This document shows, in pieces, positions 59,356 to 64,000 of a DNA stretch of 64,000 bases; the stretch's first letter is position 1; every line of letters begins with the position of its first letter. Source of the stretch: Bacillota bacterium (lineage in GTDB: Bacteria > Bacillota > Clostridia > Lachnospirales > Lachnospiraceae). Position numbers and translations under genes: made by a program. The stretch lies in contig JAEWCQ010000012.1 in the NCBI GenBank assembly GCA_023390555.1, positions 20,147 to 84,146 on the forward strand, written 5' to 3'. The notes under the pieces are model-generated. The model was not told where the DNA came from. It ran no database searches and worked only from the letters and a program-made list of their open reading frames with translations.

Positions 59356-60324
59356 ATGCCACAGACATTTTATGACGTTGTATGGATTTTTATTATCTAT
59401 GCATTTATCGGATGGTGTACTGAAGTAGCTTATGCAGCATTGGAAAAAGGAGTATTTGTAAATCGGGGATTTCTCAGTGGTCCATACTGTCCAATCTATG
59501 GGTGCGGAGTTCTGACCGTTGTCGTGATACTGACTCCGCTTAAAGGGAATCTTTTGATTCTGTATCTGGGTTCGTTTTTCCTGACTTCCATCCTCGAATT
59601 TATCACCGGCTTTGTACTGGAAAGGGCATTTCATAATAAATGGTGGGATTATTCGGACAAACCATTTAATATTATGGGATATGTCTGTCTGAAATTTTCC
59701 ATTTTATGGGGATTTGCCTGTACGTTCATCATGCTGATTCTGCACCCGATCATTTATAAAGTCATTCAGATCATTCCGCATATTTTCGGTATTTTATTAC
59801 TGATTGTAATCATGACAGCCTTTGCGGTGGATATGATTGTAACAATATCTTCGATTATAAAGTTTAACAAGAACCTGAAGCTGATGGATGAAATTGCTTC
59901 AAAGTTAAAATTTATCTCTAACGAGATTGGTGAGAATGTTTATGAGAATGTAATGGAAGCACTTGAAATGAAGGATGAGTTTATCGTCACACATGAAGAA
60001 CTGTTGGGTGAAATCGGCGAGAAAAAAGAAATTTTAACTGTAGGTGTGGATAACATCAAGACAAGTGTGGAATATCGAAAAGATCGTATCACTGGCAGTG
60101 TAAAAAATACGGTAAATGAGACAAAAGATAAATTTATGGAAGCGGCAGTCGGAGTAAAGGAAAAATTAGTAAAAGAAAAAGAAGAACTTACTGTGAAATA
60201 TAATCAGCTGTATGAAAAGAAAAATCCGGTAGTCGGACGTTTGATGAAGGCATTCCCAAACATGAAATCAATGGATTACAATGAATTGCTGCAAAAAATA
60301 AAAAAGCGTAATCTGGAAAAATAG
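59356..60324 (+). CDS. CmpB-like membrane protein (PF06541 type, annotated as putative ABC transporter permease)
   Basis: The 322-residue protein has five or six membrane helices in its first 180 residues with FIIYAFIGWCTEVAYAALEKGVFVNRGFLSGPYCPIYG-type motifs split over the first two helices, and FHNKWWDYSDKPFNIMGY, which are signatures of the CmpB-like family. The C-terminal 130 residues are a charged helical region with repeats (KDRITGSVKNTVNETKDKF). The name ABC permease comes from databases; no transporter function is shown. Start at 59356 follows AAGAGGAG. Confidence 0.82.
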   Translation: MPQTFYDVVWIFIIYAFIGWCTEVAYAALEKGVFVNRGFLSGPYCPIYGCGVLTVVVILTPLKGNLLILYLGSFFLTSILEFITGFVLERAFHNKWWDYSDKPFNIMGYVCLKFSILWGFACTFIMLILHPIIYKVIQIIPHIFGILLLIVIMTAFAVDMIVTISSIIKFNKNLKLMDEIASKLKFISNEIGENVYENVMEALEMKDEFIVTHEELLGEIGEKKEILTVGVDNIKTSVEYRKDRITGSVKNTVNETKDKFMEAAVGVKEKLVKEKEELTVKYNQLYEKKNPVVGRLMKAFPNMKSMDYNELLQKIKKRNLEK

Positions 60325-60338
60325 GAGGGAATTCTTAA

Positions 60339-60827
60339 ATGAATCTTGAAAAATCAAATACATCTCTGTTGAAGACTGTCGGCATCGCATTACTGTCTGT
60401 GGGGATTGCCTTTACGATTTTGGGGATTGTCCTTCTGACCATACCATCTCTTGTGGTTGTCGGAATCCTGCTGATGGGATTTAATGCACAATTTTTGATG
60501 GTTGGAATTGTGTTTATTTTAAATGACAGGTCAAAAAAGAACAGAATGAAATCTATTCTGGAAGAAGGATATTCGATTCAGGCAGAAGTGACGGATATTT
60601 CTTCGAATACAGCTTCTGGTAAAAGCGTTGTCACACACTATATTATAAGTGCAAAATACGAAGATGAAACAGGAGGTATTCATATTTTTAAAAGCCCGGA
60701 ATTGAATTTTAATCCGGATGGTATGTTGCTTGATCAAATGGTTCGCATCTTTATCAAACCCGGTGATTATCAATATTATTATATGGATTTGGAATCCATT
60801 CTTCCGAAAGAAAAAATTTCTAATTAA
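60339..60827 (+). CDS. Small membrane protein, DUF3592-like
   Basis: The 162-residue protein has two membrane helices (about 14-36 and 38-60) followed by a soluble beta-rich domain with EEGYSIQAEVTDIS and VVTHYIISAKYEDE. The pattern of two helices then an OB-like domain is that of DUF3592 proteins. Function is unknown. Start behind ATAGGAGG, 14 bases after the previous gene. Confidence 0.7.
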   Translation: MNLEKSNTSLLKTVGIALLSVGIAFTILGIVLLTIPSLVVVGILLMGFNAQFLMVGIVFILNDRSKKNRMKSILEEGYSIQAEVTDISSNTASGKSVVTHYIISAKYEDETGGIHIFKSPELNFNPDGMLLDQMVRIFIKPGDYQYYYMDLESILPKEKISN

Positions 60828-60850
60828 CAATCAAAAAATGAGGGAAAGAA

Positions 60851-61357
60851 ATGAACATTCAAATTCGAGCTATGCTTCCGGAGGATATCGTCGCCTTACA
60901 TGAAGAATTTCTACATCAGGGATGGAATAAACCGATCGCATTATTTGAGCAATACTATATAGAGCAGAAAGAGAATAACAGAAAAGTTTATGTTGCAGTA
61001 TCGGGGAAACAGCAGTTGGGATATGCAACGCTTTTAAAACAGGATATATCCGGCCCTTTTTGCAGGAAAAAAATACCTGTAGTTTATGATTTTAATGTTC
61101 TTGAAAAATATCAGAGGCATGGAATCGGGTCATTGATTTTAGATGAAATAGAAATGTCTGTACGGCATGATTCAGATTATATCTGTTTGTCAGTAGGTCT
61201 TCATGCGGGCTATGGAGCGGCACAGAGATTATATGTGAAAAGAGGTTATATACCGGATGGAAGCGGTGTATGGTATAACGATAAACCCTTAGGACAGAAT
61301 GAGATCTGCAGGAATGATGATGAACTTGTTTTGTATTTATGGAAAAAATTAAATTGA
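60851..61357 (+). CDS. GNAT family N-acetyltransferase
   Basis: The 168-residue protein has the GNAT fold: an N-terminal strand NIQIRAMLPEDIVALHEEF, the acetyl-CoA-binding motif EKYQRHGIGSLILDEIE and the C-terminal block YGAAQRLYVKRGYIPDGSGVWY. The acceptor is unknown. It lies 23 bases after the DUF3592-like gene. Confidence 0.85.
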   Translation: MNIQIRAMLPEDIVALHEEFLHQGWNKPIALFEQYYIEQKENNRKVYVAVSGKQQLGYATLLKQDISGPFCRKKIPVVYDFNVLEKYQRHGIGSLILDEIEMSVRHDSDYICLSVGLHAGYGAAQRLYVKRGYIPDGSGVWYNDKPLGQNEICRNDDELVLYLWKKLN

Positions 61358-61400
61358 TTTTTTTATAAAAAGTTTATTTCATGGGAGAAAGGCAGAAAAT

Positions 61401-62246
61401 ATGATCAGATCTATACAAACGGAAGATATAACCAGAAATATTAAGGAAATGTGCATCGAGGCCAATCACTATCTCTCAGAAGATATGGATAAAGTGATGA
61501 AAAAAGCGTTGCAGACAGAAAAATCTGAGCTTGGTAAAAAAATTTTAAATCAGCTTCAGGAGAACTTAAAGATTGCGGATGAAGAAATGATTCCAATCTG
61601 TCAGGACACCGGAATGGCTGTTATTTTTCTTGAAGTTGGACAGGACGTGCATTTTGAGGGAACGGCAATTGAAAATGCGGTGAATGAAGGAGTGCGTCAA
61701 GGTTATACGGAAGGATATTTACGTAAGTCTGTTGTAAAAGATCCGATTATGCGGGAAAATACGAAGGATAACACACCGGCTGTTATTCATTATTCCATTG
61801 TACCGGGAGAAAAAGTGAAAATTACGATGGCTCCGAAGGGATTCGGAAGTGAGAATATGAGCCGTGTATTTATGTTAAAGCCGGCAGATGGAATTGAAGG
61901 TGTGAAAAAGGCAATTCTGACTGCCGTCGCAGACGCTGGACCGAATGCCTGCCCGCCTATGGTAGTGGGTGTCGGAATTGGCGGCACATTTGAAAAATGT
62001 GCTTTTTTGGCAAAAAAAGCGTTGACCAGAAAGGTAGATGAATCGTCTGATATTCCATATGTAAAGGATCTGGAAGAGGAAATGCTTACAAAAATCAACA
62101 TGCTTGGCATCGGACCTGGCGGACTTGGAGGGACGACAACCGCCCTTGCCGTGAATATCAATACCTATCCGACACATATTGCAGGGCTGCCGGTTGCGGT
62201 TAATATCTGCTGTCATGTAAATCGTCATGTAGTGAGAGAGGTATAA
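61401..62246 (+). CDS. fumA: Class I fumarate hydratase alpha subunit
   Basis: This is the alpha part of the two-subunit, oxygen-sensitive, iron-sulfur class I fumarase (fumarate to malate). The 281-residue protein shows three Cys sites suited to bind the [4Fe-4S] cluster: PICQDTGMA, GPNACPPM and NICCHVNRH. It lies 9 bases from the beta gene. It supports an anaerobic, branched TCA pathway. A related L(+)-tartrate dehydratase is possible by homology alone. Confidence 0.93.
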   Translation: MIRSIQTEDITRNIKEMCIEANHYLSEDMDKVMKKALQTEKSELGKKILNQLQENLKIADEEMIPICQDTGMAVIFLEVGQDVHFEGTAIENAVNEGVRQGYTEGYLRKSVVKDPIMRENTKDNTPAVIHYSIVPGEKVKITMAPKGFGSENMSRVFMLKPADGIEGVKKAILTAVADAGPNACPPMVVGVGIGGTFEKCAFLAKKALTRKVDESSDIPYVKDLEEEMLTKINMLGIGPGGLGGTTTALAVNINTYPTHIAGLPVAVNICCHVNRHVVREV

Positions 62247-62255
62247 AAGAAGCAA

Positions 62256-62813
62256 ATGGATAAACATATTAAAACACCAATTACGGAAGAAGTTACCGCA
62301 GAATTGAAAAGCGGCGATTATGTATACCTTACAGGAAGTATTTATGTAGCAAGAGATGCTGCGCACAAGCGGATGATAGAAGCATTGGAAAAGGGAGAGG
62401 AACTGCCCATCGATATTTCAGATGCCACGATTTATTACATGGGACCGTCTCCTGCAAGAGAAGGACGGCCGATTGGCTCAGCTGGACCGACAACCGCATC
62501 CCGTATGGATAAATATGCACCTATACTCCTTGATCTGGGCGAAAAGGCCATGATAGGGAAGGGAAAGAGAACGAAAGAAGTGATTGATGCCATGATAAGG
62601 AATAAGGCTGTTTATTTTGCCGCTGTCGGAGGAGCGGGAGCGCTTCTTTCCAAGTGTATTACAAAATCAGAGGTAATTTGTTATGAAGATCTTGGAGCAG
62701 AAGCAATTCTCAAGCTCGGGGTACAGGATTTTCCTGTGGTTGTAGTCATAGACAGAGACGGGAATAACCTGTATGAGACTGCAATAAAACAGTATAGACA
62801 CCTTGATATTTAA
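62256..62813 (+). CDS. fumB: Class I fumarate hydratase beta subunit
   Basis: The beta subunit completes the active site. The 185-residue protein has YLTGSIYVARDAAHKRM, YYMGPSPAREGRPIGSAGPTTASRMD in part and a GGAGALLSKCI block. It ends the plus-strand gene series right of the origin. Confidence 0.93.
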   Translation: MDKHIKTPITEEVTAELKSGDYVYLTGSIYVARDAAHKRMIEALEKGEELPIDISDATIYYMGPSPAREGRPIGSAGPTTASRMDKYAPILLDLGEKAMIGKGKRTKEVIDAMIRNKAVYFAAVGGAGALLSKCITKSEVICYEDLGAEAILKLGVQDFPVVVVIDRDGNNLYETAIKQYRHLDI

Positions 62814-63587
62814 TTGCTTTACATTATTTTTATATTATTATAGAAGAAATAGACTCAAAACTGAGATTTAATATGATTTTCTGATGAATCCGACGGAACA
62901 AAAAAATTGAGTATTATTGGTGAAATCAGAAGTATAAATTGCAATCTGACGGAATTATCTTTTGCTGTAGGATAGAATGGAAAACTTGAAGGAAATTTTA
63001 TGTTTTCAAAATTTCATTTAAAAGGACAGCAGTAGAATGGTCTGCTGCTTGCGCGGAAAATTTATTCCATATAAATTGATAGCGGCAAATTATCGATATT
63101 TACAGCAGAAAATTGGATAAAAGATTCTGGAGCATGGGAGAGCATGGAAAAAGAGTAGCTAACATGGTTATCAGAGAATTATAGTGTGAGGTAATCGGGA
63201 TTTTTATCATAAAGTCGGAGGATTTAATTTTTATTCCGAAGCAATTGATACAATGGAAGAATTGTATGAAACAGATGTATGTGGCAATTAATTTGAATCT
63301 GTTCTTAACACATGGATCAGCAAGAAATATAAGAAATCCATTAAAAATATTTATAAATAAGAGATGAATTAAAAAATTATTTTGTTCCTTTTATGAAGGT
63401 CATGCCATGGAAGAGATGATCATCCCTATATATTAGAAATAGAACTGACGGATGCTGTAGTATTTACAAATGGCTAAAAATATGGCATCGATTTTGTGAA
63501 AAAGCACGCTATATGCGAAAATTTTATTGTAAATATTGCATTTTAAGGAATAGAATCCTGGAAAAAGAAAAAAAATAAAAATAGTAA
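62814..63587. other. Gap of about 770 bp with no intact gene; possible gene relics
   Basis: This AT-rich stretch has no reading frame with a normal start, ribosome site and length. Short protein-like runs occur in broken frames, for example HPYILEIELTDAVVFTNG then a stop and KYGIDFVKKHAICENF around 63420-63520, and IDTMEELYETDVCGN at about 63245-63290. These look like a decayed gene, but no family is recognised and chance cannot be excluded. Confidence 0.4.
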
Positions 63588-63616
63588 TTGACAAATCATG
63601 AGTGATTTAGTATTAT
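63588..63616 (+). promoter_or_regulatory. Promoter of tRNA-Ser
   Basis: -35 TTGACA (63588-63593), 17-base spacer, -10 TATTAT (63611-63616), about 50 bases before the tRNA. Confidence 0.8.
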
Positions 63617-63668
63617 TATCTATGCGTCACGTACGCAACAATTTCATATAATTGGAAATATTAATTCA

Positions 63669-63756
63669 GGAGAAATACTCAAGAGGCTGAAGAGGCGCCC
63701 CTGCTAAGGGTGTAGGTCGGGTGACCGGCGCGAGGGTTCAAATCCCTCTTTCTCCG
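63669..63756 (+). tRNA. tRNA-Ser (anticodon GCT)
   Basis: Type II tRNA with a long variable arm: acceptor GGAGAAA / TTTCTCC, anticodon loop CTGCTAA (anticodon GCT), variable-arm stem with GGTCGGGTGACC, T stem GAGGG / CCCTC with TTCAAAT, discriminator G. Length 88 bases. Confidence 0.95.
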
Positions 63757-63804
63757 CTTTCTATTTTCAAATCGACAAGAATTTATTTTTTTTGCAAAAA
63801 GTTG

Positions 63805-63833
63805 TTGACAAATATATGAACACATGATACTAT
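63805..63833 (+). promoter_or_regulatory. Ribosomal RNA operon promoter
   Basis: Consensus -35 TTGACA (63805-63810), 17-base spacer, -10 TACTAT (63828-63833), followed by a long leader, as for rrn promoters. Confidence 0.82.
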
Positions 63834-63839
63834 ATATGA

Positions 63840-64000
63840 GTTGCGTCTGACAAGACAAAAACAAGAACAAACGAAGAACCTTGATAACTGAACAGTGAAA
63901 TAACCTTGAAAGATTCGTAAGAGATTAATTCAAGAACAGCATCAAAAGTTTGATGCAACCTTAAAACAGTAAACGTCGAAAGACGTAACAAGGATATTTA
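63840..64000 (+). other. Leader of a ribosomal RNA operon (16S starts beyond the window)
   Basis: The sequence after the promoter has the character of a pre-16S leader: GAACCTTGATAACTGAACAG and hairpins, one at about 63947-63958 (GCATCAA / TTGATGC) and one with ACGTC-GAAA-GACGT at 63973-63986 (GNRA tetraloop). The 16S start sequence (AGAGTTTGATC) is not seen before 64000. Confidence 0.75.

Noticed and set aside
63973..64000. Start of the 16S rRNA gene inside the window
   Set aside because: The conserved 16S start sequence is not present; only leader hairpins are seen.

Overview
The window is about 64 kb of a low-to-medium GC Firmicutes chromosome and spans its replication origin. Spore maturation genes (spmA, spmB), soj/spo0J with parS sites, the rpmH-rnpA-yidD-yidC-jag-mnmE-mnmG-rsmG string and several proteins typical of Lachnospiraceae (DUF3881, DUF4446, DUF4491, a split class I fumarase) point to an anaerobic, spore-forming Clostridia of the Lachnospiraceae type. 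I cannot name the genus. The origin lies at about 49.6-50.5 kb. Most genes to its left are on the minus strand and all genes to its right are on the plus strand, so transcription mostly follows replication.

Layout. 1-7.5 kb is a polyamine island: potD (cut by the window edge), potA, potB, potC, a PII-family signalling protein and a YtcJ-type amidohydrolase on the plus strand, facing aguA and aguB (agmatine to putrescine) on the minus strand. 7.7-8.9 kb holds spmB and spmA. 8.95-19.0 kb is a minus-strand operon behind a sigma-A promoter and a textbook cobalamin riboswitch. It encodes three exported proteins with the transcobalamin-like DUF4430 domain (one also carries an alpha/alpha toroid like that of intrinsic factor and transcobalamin), then an ECF transporter (T, fused A-A' ATPase, S). 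I read this as a corrinoid capture and uptake system built from the same two domain types as the animal vitamin B12 carriers, and it is the most interesting part of the window.

19-21 kb is a DUF885 lipoprotein. 20.9-27.4 kb is a housekeeping operon (DUF4491, Orn/Lys/Arg decarboxylase, guanylate-kinase-like protein, yaaR, holB, ricT, a tRNA methyltransferase, rsmI). 27.6-30.7 kb is accessory: a MobA-like protein, an AbiE-type toxin-antitoxin pair with a palindrome over its promoter, and a divergent unknown gene. 30.8-39.9 kb holds a DacF-type carboxypeptidase, trmB, DUF1638, lgt, tRNA-Lys, an acidic-repeat membrane protein, tRNA-Arg, DUF3881, DUF4446, spo0J and soj.

40-50.5 kb carries three parS or parS-like sites, an unknown coiled-coil gene, an alpha/beta hydrolase, rsmG to rpmH, and an origin region made of three diverged tandem units of about 254 bp, each starting with a DnaA box. 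50.5-59.2 kb is dnaA, dnaN, an S4 protein, recF, gyrB and gyrA. 59.3-62.8 kb holds two membrane proteins, a GNAT acetyltransferase and both fumarase subunits. After about 850 bp of apparently decayed sequence come tRNA-Ser(GCT) and the promoter and leader of a ribosomal RNA operon whose 16S gene lies beyond the end.

An intergenic element of about 90 bp occurs twice in opposite orientation (35.06 and 42.5 kb) and keeps a short stem in both copies. All functional names rest on reading motifs and gene order by eye; no database search was run.
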